A stretch of 9,078 nt of DNA from Tagaea sp. (GTDB lineage Bacteria; Pseudomonadota; Alphaproteobacteria; CACIAM-22H2): contig JAMNXK010000056.1 of assembly GCA_023653245.1 (NCBI GenBank), positions 1-9,078 of the forward strand, in the 5' to 3' direction. The position numbers were made by a program, and so were the translations under genes. Positions 1 to 6,061 of the stretch are shown here, one piece after another; position 1 is the first letter of the stretch, and each line of letters begins with the position of its first letter. A model generated the notes under the pieces. It did not search any database. It was given only the letters and a program-made list of their open reading frames with translations, and was not told the DNA's origin.

Positions 1-551
1 AAGGGCCAGGTCCGGAACGGCCCGCCCGACGCGGTCAGGATGAGCCGCGCCACACGGTCGATCCGCGCGGGCTCGAAAACCTGGAAAATCGCCGAGTGCT
101 CGCGATCGCCCGGGATCAGCGTCGCACCCGATTTCGTCACCTCGGCGGTGACCAGCGCGCCGGCGCAAACCAGCGTTTCCTTGTTGGCCAGGCCGATCGT
201 GGCCCCCCGGCGGATCGCGGCGAGGGTGGGCGCCAAGCCGGCGGCCCCCACGATCGCGGCCATCACCCACTCGGCCGGGCGTTGGGCCGCCGCGATCACG
301 GCCTCGGGCCCGGCGGCGGCCTCGATCCTTGTGCCCGCGAGCGCCGCCTTGAGCTCGGCATAGGCCGCGGGATCGGCGACGGCGGCGAATTTGGCGCCGA
401 GCGCCTTGGCTTGCTCGGCCAAGCGCACGGCGTCGCGATTGGCGGTCAGGGCTTCGACGGCGAATCGCTCGGGCGCGCGGGCGATCAGATCGACCGTGTT
501 GCGCCCGACCGAGCCGGTCGCACCCAGGATGCTCACGCGTTTCAGGGCCAT
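1..551 (-). CDS. dxr: 1-deoxy-D-xylulose 5-phosphate reductoisomerase, N-terminal part (cut by window edge)
   Basis: DXR converts 1-deoxy-D-xylulose 5-phosphate to 2-C-methyl-D-erythritol 4-phosphate with NADPH and a divalent metal, the committed step of the MEP isoprenoid pathway in the cytosol. Only the first 183 codons of a roughly 390-residue family are present; the rest lies left of position 1. Visible motifs are the NADPH-binding Rossmann start GATGSVGRNT near residues 10-19, LANKETLV in the middle of the fragment, and TASGGPFR near the cut end. The metal-binding Asp and Glu are at residues 149 and 151, but their motif reads PGDREH rather than the usual PVDSEH, so the serine between them is arginine. 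The ATG overlaps the end of cdsA by 10 bases, which suggests translational coupling. Supply of isopentenyl units fits with uppS two genes upstream. Family identity is sure; full activity is less so because of the changed motif. Confidence 0.95.
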   Translation of the reverse strand, partial: MALKRVSILGATGSVGRNTVDLIARAPERFAVEALTANRDAVRLAEQAKALGAKFAAVADPAAYAELKAALAGTRIEAAAGPEAVIAAAQRPAEWVMAAIVGAAGLAPTLAAIRRGATIGLANKETLVCAGALVTAEVTKSGATLIPGDREHSAIFQVFEPARIDRVARLILTASGGPFRTWP

Positions 552-1363
552 GCCAGCACCGTGCCGCCGGTCAGAAATTGGAACAAGGCCAACGCGGGCG
601 CGGCGGCAAGCATTCCGTCCACGCGGTCGAACAACCCGCCATGCCCGGGAATGAGCGTGCCCGCGTCCTTGGCGCCGAAGCGCCGCTTGACGAAGGATTC
701 GAGCAGATCGCCCGCCTGGGCGATCACCGCCAGGATGGCTCCGGCGATCGCCAGCATTGCCGCCGGCGGGCCGGCGGGTTCGAGCCACGCGGCGGGAATT
801 CCGACCGCCGCCGAGCACGCCATGCCGCCCAGCAAGCCGGCCCAAGTTTTGTTGGGCGAGATCGCCGGTGCGAGCCGCGGCCCGCCGATTCCGCGCCCGA
901 AGAAATAGGCGCCGGTATCCGTCGCCCACACGCATGCCAGCAGCCACAAGATCGTTTCCAGCCCGGCCAGATCGTGCCCGCGCAACCAGATCAGCGCCAC
1001 GATCGGTACGCCGATGTAGATCGGCCCTGCGGCGAGCCATTTGGGATGGTCGCGCTCGCCGGTGCGCGCGAACGAGAATACGATCGCGGTCCCGGCCAGG
1101 CACAGCAGCAAGCCGATCCCCGGCCGCGCCAGCGCCGCGGCGGCCCCGGCGGCGAGGGCGGCGAAGGCGACCGCCACGCCGGTCGAGCCGAAGCGCCCGT
1201 CGCCGACCAGCCGCGTCCATTCCCAGGCGAGGACGGCGCCGCACAAGGCGAGCATGATCTCGAACGCCTCGCGCCCCGAGAACAGCCCCGCCAGCGCCAC
1301 CGCCGCCAGGACGATTCCGGACACCACGCGCTGGCGCAGTGCCGACGGTGCCGCTTGGGTCAT
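542..1363 (-). CDS. cdsA: Phosphatidate cytidylyltransferase (CDP-diacylglycerol synthase)
   Basis: CdsA makes CDP-diacylglycerol from phosphatidic acid and CTP in the inner membrane, the branch point for phospholipid synthesis. The 273-residue product is mostly hydrophobic, with about seven or eight likely membrane segments. The family signature is complete at residues 223-249: SFVKRR, then KD, then HGGLFDRVD. A second conserved stretch, TDTGAYFFGR followed by ISPNKTWAG, lies at residues 148-175. The open frame extends 42 codons further upstream, but that part is arginine-rich, overlaps uppS and is not membrane-like. The ATG at 1361-1363 forms an ATGA overlap with the uppS stop and is preceded by GGTGGG, so it is the better start. 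Placement between uppS and dxr is the usual alphaproteobacterial order. Confidence 0.97.
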   Translation of the reverse strand: MTQAAPSALRQRVVSGIVLAAVALAGLFSGREAFEIMLALCGAVLAWEWTRLVGDGRFGSTGVAVAFAALAAGAAAALARPGIGLLLCLAGTAIVFSFARTGERDHPKWLAAGPIYIGVPIVALIWLRGHDLAGLETILWLLACVWATDTGAYFFGRGIGGPRLAPAISPNKTWAGLLGGMACSAAVGIPAAWLEPAGPPAAMLAIAGAILAVIAQAGDLLESFVKRRFGAKDAGTLIPGHGGLFDRVDGMLAAAPALALFQFLTGGTVLAWP

Positions 1364-2076
1364 CCCACCACGGCGCCGTAGCGGCGCTCGCGCTTGCCGA
1401 ACTCGGCGATCGCCGCTTCGAGGTGATTGCGCTCGAAATCCGGCCACAGCACGTCCATGAACACGAACTCGGCGTAGGCGCACTGCCAAAGCAGGAAATT
1501 CGAGATGCGCTTTTCGCCGCTGGTGCGGATCAGCAGATCGGGATCGGGAATGTCGGCGGTGAACAGATGGCGCGCGATATCGCCCTCGCCGATCGTTTCG
1601 GGATCGATTTGTCCGGCCTTGGCCTCGTTCGCCAGCGCGCGCGCCGCGCGCGCGATCTCGGCGCGCGCGCCGTAGGACAGCGCGATCACGAAATCGAGCT
1701 TGTCGTTGGCTGCGGTCGTGCGTTCGGCTTGGTCGATCAGGGTCTGGATGTCGGGTGCGAGCCGTGCGCGCTCGCCGATCACCCGGATGCGCACGCCCTT
1801 GGCGTGCAGCTCGGCCATCTCCGAACGCAGATAGACCCTCAACAAGCCCATCAGATCGGTGATCTCGTCGAGCGGGCGCTTCCAGTTTTCCGACGAGAAG
1901 CCGAACAGCGTGAGATAGCGCACGCCCAATTCGCCCGCCGCGGTCAGCGCCCGGCGCACGGCGTCGGCCCCGCGCTTGTGGCCGGCGACGCGCGGCAGCC
2001 CCCGCGCCTTCGCCCAGCGGCCATTGCCGTCCATGATGATCGCCACGTGGCGCGGTATCGGGGCCGGTTCGGCCAT
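1360..2076 (-). CDS. uppS: Undecaprenyl diphosphate synthase (cis-prenyltransferase)
   Basis: UppS adds isopentenyl diphosphate units in cis to farnesyl diphosphate to give C55 undecaprenyl diphosphate, the precursor of the lipid carrier for peptidoglycan and surface polysaccharides. The 238-residue length is typical. The start of the protein carries IIMDGNGRWAKARG, with the catalytic Asp at residue 16; FGFSSENWKRP is at 58-68; and the C-terminal signature DLLIRTSGEKRISNFLLWQ is at 180-198, including the arginines and RISNF that bind isopentenyl diphosphate. The start codon is the first ATG in frame, with only a weak ribosome-binding site (ACGGAAA) upstream. The gene lies 33 bases after frr, and its stop overlaps the cdsA start. 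A GC-alternating stretch at 1633-1672 encodes an Ala/Arg-rich helix and appears to be a codon-use effect. Confidence 0.98.
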   Translation of the reverse strand: MAEPAPIPRHVAIIMDGNGRWAKARGLPRVAGHKRGADAVRRALTAAGELGVRYLTLFGFSSENWKRPLDEITDLMGLLRVYLRSEMAELHAKGVRIRVIGERARLAPDIQTLIDQAERTTAANDKLDFVIALSYGARAEIARAARALANEAKAGQIDPETIGEGDIARHLFTADIPDPDLLIRTSGEKRISNFLLWQCAYAEFVFMDVLWPDFERNHLEAAIAEFGKRERRYGAVVG

Positions 2077-2103
2077 GGGTTTTTCCGTTGCGGACGAAAG
2101 ACC

Positions 2104-2119
2104 GGCGGTTCAGACCGCC
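2104..2119 (-). repeat. Short perfect hairpin around the frr stop codon
   Basis: On the minus strand GGCGGT and ACCGCC pair in a 6-bp stem around a CTGA loop that contains the frr TGA stop. Only a short, broken pyrimidine run follows (GGTCTTTCGTCC), so it is not a convincing terminator. It could protect an RNA end, mark a processing site, or be chance in GC-rich DNA. Confidence 0.3.
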
Positions 2120-2670
2120 ATGATGTCCTTTTCCTTGGCCGCGAGCTGGTCGTCGATCTTCTTGATGAACTCGTCGGTCAGGGTCTGGACCTGGGTCTGG
2201 TTCTTGCGGTTATCGTCCTCGGTAATCTTGCCGTCCTTCAGGGCGGATTTGAGGCCGTCCATGCCGTCGCGGCGGACGTTGCGCACCGAGACGCGCGCGG
2301 CTTCGGCATAGCCCTTGGCGATCTTGCCGAGCTCCTTGCGCCGCTCTTCGGTCATCGGGGGCATCGGAATGCGGATGAGCTGGCCGTCGGCCATCGGGTT
2401 GAGGCCGAGATTGGCCGCCTGGATCCCCTTCTCGACCGCCTTGACCAGGCCCTTGTCCCAGACCTGGACGGTCAGCATGCGCGGCTCGGGTGCCGAGACG
2501 GTGGCGCATTGCGAGATCGGCATCGTGCTGCCGTAGGCCTCGACCATCACGGGGTCGAGCATGTTGGCGTTGGCGCGGCCGGTGCGCAGACCCGAGAATT
2601 CCTTCTTGAGCCCGTCCATGGCGCCGTTCATGCGACGGCGCAGTTCTTCGATATCGGCGGTGGCGGACAT
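2110..2670 (-). CDS. frr: Ribosome recycling factor
   Basis: RRF works with EF-G to split the post-termination ribosome so that its subunits can be reused. At 186 residues it has the normal size, and its full length reads as a canonical RRF: an N-terminal helix with [13 protein letters not shown] (residues 22-34), the hinge and beta domain around [13 protein letters not shown] (46-58), the loop [20 protein letters not shown] (94-113), and the C-terminal helices with the RRDGMD stretch. A good Shine-Dalgarno sequence (AGAGGGAAG at 2675-2683 on the minus strand) precedes the ATG and just reaches the last base of the pyrH stop codon, so the two genes, 12 bases apart, are probably translated together. 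The pyrH-frr order is among the most conserved in bacteria. Confidence 0.98.
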   Translation of the reverse strand: MSATADIEELRRRMNGAMDGLKKEFSGLRTGRANANMLDPVMVEAYGSTMPISQCATVSAPEPRMLTVQVWDKGLVKAVEKGIQAANLGLNPMADGQLIRIPMPPMTEERRKELGKIAKGYAEAARVSVRNVRRDGMDGLKSALKDGKITEDDNRKNQTQVQTLTDEFIKKIDDQLAAKEKDIMAV

Positions 2671-2682
2671 GTTTCTTCCCTC

Positions 2683-3396
2683 TCAGTCGGCGACCAGCGT
2701 GTACCGGCCCGACCCCTTCATGATTTGGGCGAATCCCCCGGGATTCTGGATGGAAAACACGAGAATGGGAATGTGGTTTTCGCGGGCCAAGGCGATGGCG
2801 GCGGCGTCCATGACGCCGAGGTCGCGTTCGAGCACTTCCTTGTAGCCGAGCTTTTCGTAGCGCGTGGCCGTCGGGTCCTTGTTGGGATCGGCCGAATAGA
2901 CGCCGTCGACCTTCGTACCCTTGAGCAGCGCGTCGCAGCCCATCTCCGAGGCGCGCAACGCGGCGGCCGTATCGGTCGTGAAGAAGGGATTGCCGGTGCC
3001 CGCGCCGAAAATCACGACGCGGCCTTTTTCCATATGGCGCATGGCGCGCCGGCGGATATAGGGCTCGGCGATCGAGGCCATCGGGATGGCCGATTGCACG
3101 CGCGTGGTGACGCCGATCCCTTCGAGAGCGTTCTGCAACGCCAGCGCGTTGATGACCGTGGCGAGCATACCCATGTAGTCGCCGTGCGCGCGCTCGACGC
3201 CCTTCTTGGCGCCGGCGAGCCCGCGGAAGATGTTCCCGCCGCCGATCACCAGGCAGACCTGCACGCCCAGATCGACGACTTCCTTCACGTCGGCGGCGAT
3301 GCGGTCGATCGTCTCGGGGTGGAGCCCATGCCCGCCGGGTCCGGCCAGCACCTCGCCCGAGATCTTGAGCAGCACGCGCTTGTACTTGGTGGCCAT
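2683..3396 (-). CDS. pyrH: Uridylate (UMP) kinase
   Basis: PyrH phosphorylates UMP to UDP with ATP, feeding UTP and CTP synthesis as well as UDP-sugars; bacterial enzymes are hexamers controlled by GTP and UTP. The 237-residue protein belongs to the amino acid kinase fold. Visible are the phosphate-binding LLKISGE at residues 9-15, the glycine loop IGGGNIFRG at 51-59, [16 protein letters not shown] at 130-145, and [15 protein letters not shown] at 157-171. The start is the ATG closest to tsf, 22 bases after its stop, with GGGGA upstream as a modest ribosome-binding site. It makes UDP, from which UDP-sugar donors are derived; a link to the GT41 gene further right is only conceptual, and that gene is not in the same operon. 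Confidence 0.98.
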   Translation of the reverse strand: MATKYKRVLLKISGEVLAGPGGHGLHPETIDRIAADVKEVVDLGVQVCLVIGGGNIFRGLAGAKKGVERAHGDYMGMLATVINALALQNALEGIGVTTRVQSAIPMASIAEPYIRRRAMRHMEKGRVVIFGAGTGNPFFTTDTAAALRASEMGCDALLKGTKVDGVYSADPNKDPTATRYEKLGYKEVLERDLGVMDAAAIALARENHIPILVFSIQNPGGFAQIMKGSGRYTLVAD

Positions 3397-3418
3397 CGGC
3401 GCGTCCCCGGTTGCGAGA

Positions 3419-4342
3419 TCAGGATTTGAGCTGTGCCGCCACTTCGGCCGCGAAATCTTCCGTCTTCTTCTCGATGCCTTCGCCCAGCGCGTAGCGCGCG
3501 AAGCCCGTGCACGCCACCGCCGCGCCCATTTCCTTGGCGAGCTTGGCGATCACGTCCTTCACGCGGCTTTCGCCGTCGACGACGTAGACCTGCTCGAGCA
3601 GCACCGTCTCCTCGTAGTATTTGCGCACGCGGCCTTCGACCATCTTCTCGATCACGGCCGGCGCCTTGCCCGACGCGGAAGCCTGTTCGGTCAGCACGGC
3701 CTTCTCGCGCGCCAGTGCCGCCGGATCGACCGAGGTGATGTCGAGCGCTTGCGGATTCGCCGCGGCGATATGCATGGCGATCTGCTTGCCCAGCGCCAGC
3801 AGCTTTTCCTTGTCGCCCGCACTTTCCAGCGCCACGAGCACGCCGATCTTGCCGAGCCCCGGCGAGACGGCGGCGTGCATGTAGGTCGCGACCACGCCGT
3901 CCTTGACCGTGAATGCCGCCGTGCGGCGCAAGGTCATGTTCTCGCCGATCTTGGCGACCAGTGCCGACAGGGCGTCGGCGGCCGTGCCGCCGCCCGGATA
4001 GGCGGCCGCCTTGAGCTTCTCGACGTCCCCGCCCGTCCCCAGCGCCACCGTGGCGACGTTGCGCACGTAGTCCTGGAACGCGTCGTTGCGCGCAACGAAG
4101 TCGGTTTCGGAATTGACCTCGACGGCGGCACCGGTCAGGCCCGACGACGCCACGCCGATCAGGCCTTCGGCGGCGATGCGCCCGGCCTTCTTGGCGGCCG
4201 CCGCGAGGCCCTTCTTGCGCAGCCAATCGACCGCCGCTTCGATGTCGCCGCCGCTTTCGGTGAGCGCGCGCTTGCAATCCATCATGCCTGCGCCGCTTTT
4301 TTCGCGCAGTTCCTTGACGAGTGCGGCGGTGATCTCGGCCAT
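3419..4342 (-). CDS. tsf: Elongation factor Ts
   Basis: EF-Ts is the nucleotide exchange factor that removes GDP from EF-Tu during translation. At 307 residues it has the usual bacterial two-subdomain length. The N-terminal UBA-like helix bundle carries the family signature as [12 protein letters not shown] (16-27), where the first residue is usually threonine. The EF-Tu-contacting TDFVARND motif is at 80-87, and the coiled-coil/C-terminal part includes [10 protein letters not shown] at 242-251. A strong Shine-Dalgarno (AGAGGA, 5 bases before the ATG) is present in the 47-base gap from rpsB. The rpsB-tsf order is near universal in bacteria, and I see no terminator in the gap, so cotranscription is expected. 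Confidence 0.98.
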   Translation of the reverse strand: MAEITAALVKELREKSGAGMMDCKRALTESGGDIEAAVDWLRKKGLAAAAKKAGRIAAEGLIGVASSGLTGAAVEVNSETDFVARNDAFQDYVRNVATVALGTGGDVEKLKAAAYPGGGTAADALSALVAKIGENMTLRRTAAFTVKDGVVATYMHAAVSPGLGKIGVLVALESAGDKEKLLALGKQIAMHIAAANPQALDITSVDPAALAREKAVLTEQASASGKAPAVIEKMVEGRVRKYYEETVLLEQVYVVDGESRVKDVIAKLAKEMGAAVACTGFARYALGEGIEKKTEDFAAEVAAQLKS

Positions 4343-4389
4343 CGTGTTCCTCTATCGATTTCGTCGTGACGCGGGAGGGGCGCGGCCGA

Positions 4390-5265
4390 TCACTCGGCCG
4401 TCGCTTTTTCCTTGGCGGGCTTCTTGGCGCGCGGCTTCTTCGGCGCCGCCTTGGCTTCGGCGGCGTCCTTGTCGACGACCGGCGGCTCGGCACCCTCGGC
4501 GGCAGGGGCCGCCTCGGCGGCGATGGTTTCGACCGGCACATCGACGGCCGCGCCCACGTCCACGCCCGCGGCCTTCATTTCGGCCTGCAGCCCGTCGAGG
4601 ACCGCGCCCGCCATCAGCTCGCAATAGGTCTGGATCGCGCGCAGCGCGTCGTCGTTGCCCGGGATCGGATGGGTGACGCCCTTCGGATCCGAGTTCGAGT
4701 CGAGCACCGCGATGACCGGAATGCCCAGACGGCGCGCTTCCTCGACCGCGATCGCTTCCTTGTTGGTGTCGATCACGAACAGCAGATCGGGCAGGCCGCC
4801 CATTTCCTTGATGCCGCCCAGCGAGCGATCGAGCTTGTCCTTCTCGCGCGTCAGGTACAGCGTTTCCTTCTTAGTCAGGCCCGTGCCTTCGCCCGCGATG
4901 CGCTCGTCGATCTCGCGCAAGCGCTTGATCGACAGCGAGATCGTCTTCCAGTTGGTGAGCATGCCGCCCAGCCAGCGATGGTTCACGTAATACTGGCCGC
5001 AGCGCTTGGCCGCTTCGGCGATCGAATCCTGCGCCTGGCGCTTGGTGCCGACGAACAGCACGCGCCCGCCCGCCGAGGCGACGTCGCGCGCGGCTTGCAG
5101 CGCGCGCTCGAGCAGCGGCACGGTCTGCTGCAGATCGATGATGTGGATGTTGTTGCGCACGCCGAACAGATACGGCGCCATTTTCGGGTTCCAGCGGCGC
5201 GTCTGGTGGCCGAAGTGAATGCCCGCTTCGAGAAGCTGGCGCATGGTGAAGCTCGGAATCGCCAT
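4390..5265 (-). CDS. rpsB: Small ribosomal subunit protein uS2 with charged C-terminal tail
   Basis: S2 binds the 30S subunit near the head-body junction, where it is needed for S1 attachment. Residues 1 to about 233 form a normal S2: [14 protein letters not shown] at 8-21, RNNIHIIDL at 37-45, [14 protein letters not shown] at 95-108, and the signature [17 protein letters not shown] at 191-207. Beyond that, about 55 residues of Ala/Pro/Glu-rich and finally Lys-rich sequence ([13 protein letters not shown] near 275-287) form a tail absent from the 241-residue E. coli protein; such tails occur in other alphaproteobacterial S2 proteins. The start is set by AAGGAT at 5275-5280 on the minus strand, 9 bases before the ATG. 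It is the first gene of the cluster and follows a long, repeat-rich leader. Confidence 0.98.
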   Translation of the reverse strand: MAIPSFTMRQLLEAGIHFGHQTRRWNPKMAPYLFGVRNNIHIIDLQQTVPLLERALQAARDVASAGGRVLFVGTKRQAQDSIAEAAKRCGQYYVNHRWLGGMLTNWKTISLSIKRLREIDERIAGEGTGLTKKETLYLTREKDKLDRSLGGIKEMGGLPDLLFVIDTNKEAIAVEEARRLGIPVIAVLDSNSDPKGVTHPIPGNDDALRAIQTYCELMAGAVLDGLQAEMKAAGVDVGAAVDVPVETIAAEAAPAAEGAEPPVVDKDAAEAKAAPKKPRAKKPAKEKATAE

Positions 5266-5274
5266 CGGCGAGGT

Positions 5275-5280
5275 ATCCTT
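5275..5280 (-). promoter_or_regulatory. rpsB ribosome-binding site
   Basis: AAGGAT lies at the end of an A-rich run, 9 bases before the rpsB ATG on the minus strand. It fixes the start of S2 at the conserved N-terminus. Confidence 0.75.
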
Positions 5281-5341
5281 TTTTCCGGTTGATCCGCCGC
5301 GGGACGAGCACCAGACCCGAAACGGGCCGGCACCGGAACGA

Positions 5342-5364
5342 CTTCCGGCCTATGGCGCCGGAAG
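5342..5364 (-). promoter_or_regulatory. Hairpin in the rpsB leader
   Basis: CTTCCGGC and GCCGGAAG form a perfect 8-bp stem around a 7-base loop. On the minus strand it would lie about 80-100 bases before the rpsB start codon and is not followed by a T run, so it is not a terminator. It may be part of a structured leader RNA; the fold is seen, the role is inferred. Confidence 0.45.
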
Positions 5365-5407
5365 ACGGAATGTCCCGCGTGAGGGTTTGCCGCCGGACAG
5401 GCGGGAT

Positions 5408-5427
5408 GCCTGCCGACGCGGGCAGGC
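5408..5427 (-). promoter_or_regulatory. Second hairpin in the rpsB leader
   Basis: GCCTGCC and GGCAGGC form a perfect 7-bp stem with a 6-base loop. On the minus strand the next bases (ATCCCGCC) are not T-rich, so this is not an intrinsic terminator for transcripts heading to rpsB. On the plus strand it precedes the PAS gene by about 170 bases, with no T run either. Confidence 0.4.
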
Positions 5428-5468
5428 GTGTACCCCAGACCAAGGGGCTTTGCAAGCTCGGGCGAAAT

Positions 5469-5505
5469 CCCGCCGATTCGAGCGGGTTAGCGCCCGCATG
5501 GCGGG
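5469..5505. repeat. Two tandem stem-loops with the same CCCGC/GCGGG arms
   Basis: CCCGC pairs with GCGGG at 5469-5473/5482-5486 and again at 5493-5497/5501-5505. Because the arms are identical, the first CCCGC could instead pair with the last GCGGG, giving alternative folds. A further copy of this pairing exists at 5374-5378/5401-5405. Short GC-rich arms can arise by chance in this genome. Confidence 0.35.
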
Positions 5506-5529
5506 TTTGCGCGAATACCATAACGCTTT

Positions 5530-5559
5530 CAGACACGGCTCACCGAATGGGACCATATT
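5530..5559 (+). promoter_or_regulatory. Candidate sigma-70-type promoter for the PAS gene
   Basis: CAGACA at 5530-5535 (four of six -35 consensus bases) and CATATT at 5554-5559 (four of six -10 bases) are 18 bases apart. Transcription would start near 5566 and leave a leader of about 30 bases with the ribosome-binding site. The match is modest and unproven. Confidence 0.25.
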
Positions 5560-5581
5560 CGCTGCAGTGCAACATACCGCG

Positions 5582-5587
5582 AAGGAG
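5582..5587 (+). promoter_or_regulatory. Ribosome-binding site of the PAS gene
   Basis: AAGGAG sits 9 bases before the ATG at 5597. The frame is open 126 codons further upstream without a matching site or plausible protein sequence, so this site decides the start. Confidence 0.75.
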
Positions 5588-5596
5588 AACCCGCAA

Positions 5597-6061
5597 ATGT
5601 CCGCCGACGGCGCGCAAGTGCACCGGCCAATGCGTCCGGAGCTGCGCAAAGTTCAAGCCTATTGGGACGCCAAGCGCCGCCAAGACGGCGGCCTGCCCCG
5701 CCGTGCCGATATCGATCCGTTGGAGCTGCGCTTCGCGCTGGGGCATCTGATCCTGACCGACGTCGAGCCGGGCGCGCCGCCGCGTTTTCGCCATCGGCTG
5801 GTCGGTTCGCATATCGTGGATTTCCTGGGCTACGACGCCACCGGCCTCCATCTCGACGCGCTCGCCGCCCGGCAACTGGCGGCGCACGTGATCCCCGCCT
5901 ATCGCGAAGTGGCCGCCACGGGCGCGCCTTGCGTGCAATTTCTCGACGCCGCACTCGACGATCGGTATCTGCGCGCGGAAATCCTACGCCTGCCGCTCGC
6001 CGAAGACGGACGCACCGTCAACATGATCCTATCGGCGGCCTATTTCGACCGCGCCGCCTGA
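5597..6061 (+). CDS. PAS_5-type PAS domain protein
   Basis: This 154-residue soluble protein is a stand-alone PAS fold resembling the PAS_5 family (PF07310), which is common and uncharacterised in alphaproteobacteria. The characteristic pattern is visible: an aromatic YWDAKR at residues 22-27, LPRRADIDPLEL at 33-44, a hydrophobic strand ending in LILTDVE (51-57), RFRHRLVGSHIVDFLG (64-78), the DATGLHLDAL segment (80-89), and a C-terminal LPLAEDGRTVNMILSAAYF (132-150). No output domain (kinase, GGDEF, HTH), signal peptide or membrane segment is present, so it may act by protein contact or ligand sensing; the ligand is unknown. It is transcribed away from rpsB, and its last 22 bases overlap the end of the converging GT41 gene. 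Family placement is from memory of motifs and is fairly sure; function is unknown. Confidence 0.85.
   Translation: MSADGAQVHRPMRPELRKVQAYWDAKRRQDGGLPRRADIDPLELRFALGHLILTDVEPGAPPRFRHRLVGSHIVDFLGYDATGLHLDALAARQLAAHVIPAYREVAATGAPCVQFLDAALDDRYLRAEILRLPLAEDGRTVNMILSAAYFDRAA

Larger units (their letters stand above)
5266..5596. other. Divergent intergenic region with rpsB leader and PAS gene promoter
   Basis: These 331 bases separate rpsB (minus) from the PAS gene (plus) and hold no convincing gene: frames open here have no family-like sequence and are continuations of shadow frames. What stands out is inverted repeats. There are two clean hairpins (5342-5364 and 5408-5427) and three pairings of the same five-base arms, CCCGC with GCGGG, at 5374-5378/5401-5405, 5469-5473/5482-5486 and 5493-5497/5501-5505. 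The eight bases GGGTTTGC occur twice (5383-5390 and 5503-5510). I could not find a strong sigma-70 promoter for rpsB; the best -10-like word on the minus strand is TATGGT at 5517-5522, without a good -35 at proper spacing. If that is right, the rpsB leader would be about 240 bases long. Confidence 0.6.

Noticed and set aside
1633..1672. Alternating CG run inside uppS
   Set aside because: It is coding for an Ala/Arg-rich helix and similar runs recur in the GT41 gene (for example 6129-6165); codon bias explains it.
1339..3429. A 696-codon open frame on the plus strand, antisense to uppS, frr and pyrH
   Set aside because: It is the antisense shadow of three well-conserved genes in GC-rich DNA; its product is His/Arg/Asp-rich with no family pattern and it crosses gene borders.
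5440..5490. TCGAATC within a short stem on the minus strand, suggesting a tRNA T arm
   Set aside because: The loop does not fit TTCRANY, and there is no acceptor stem, D arm or anticodon arm at the right distances.
5517..5543. A sigma-70 promoter for rpsB on the minus strand (TATGGT with GTGAGC)
   Set aside because: The spacer is only 15 bases and the -35 matches three of six positions; not strong enough to annotate as a feature.
5266..5596. A small protein gene in the rpsB-PAS gap
   Set aside because: The open frames lack ribosome-binding sites and family-like composition, and the inverted repeats argue for RNA structure instead.
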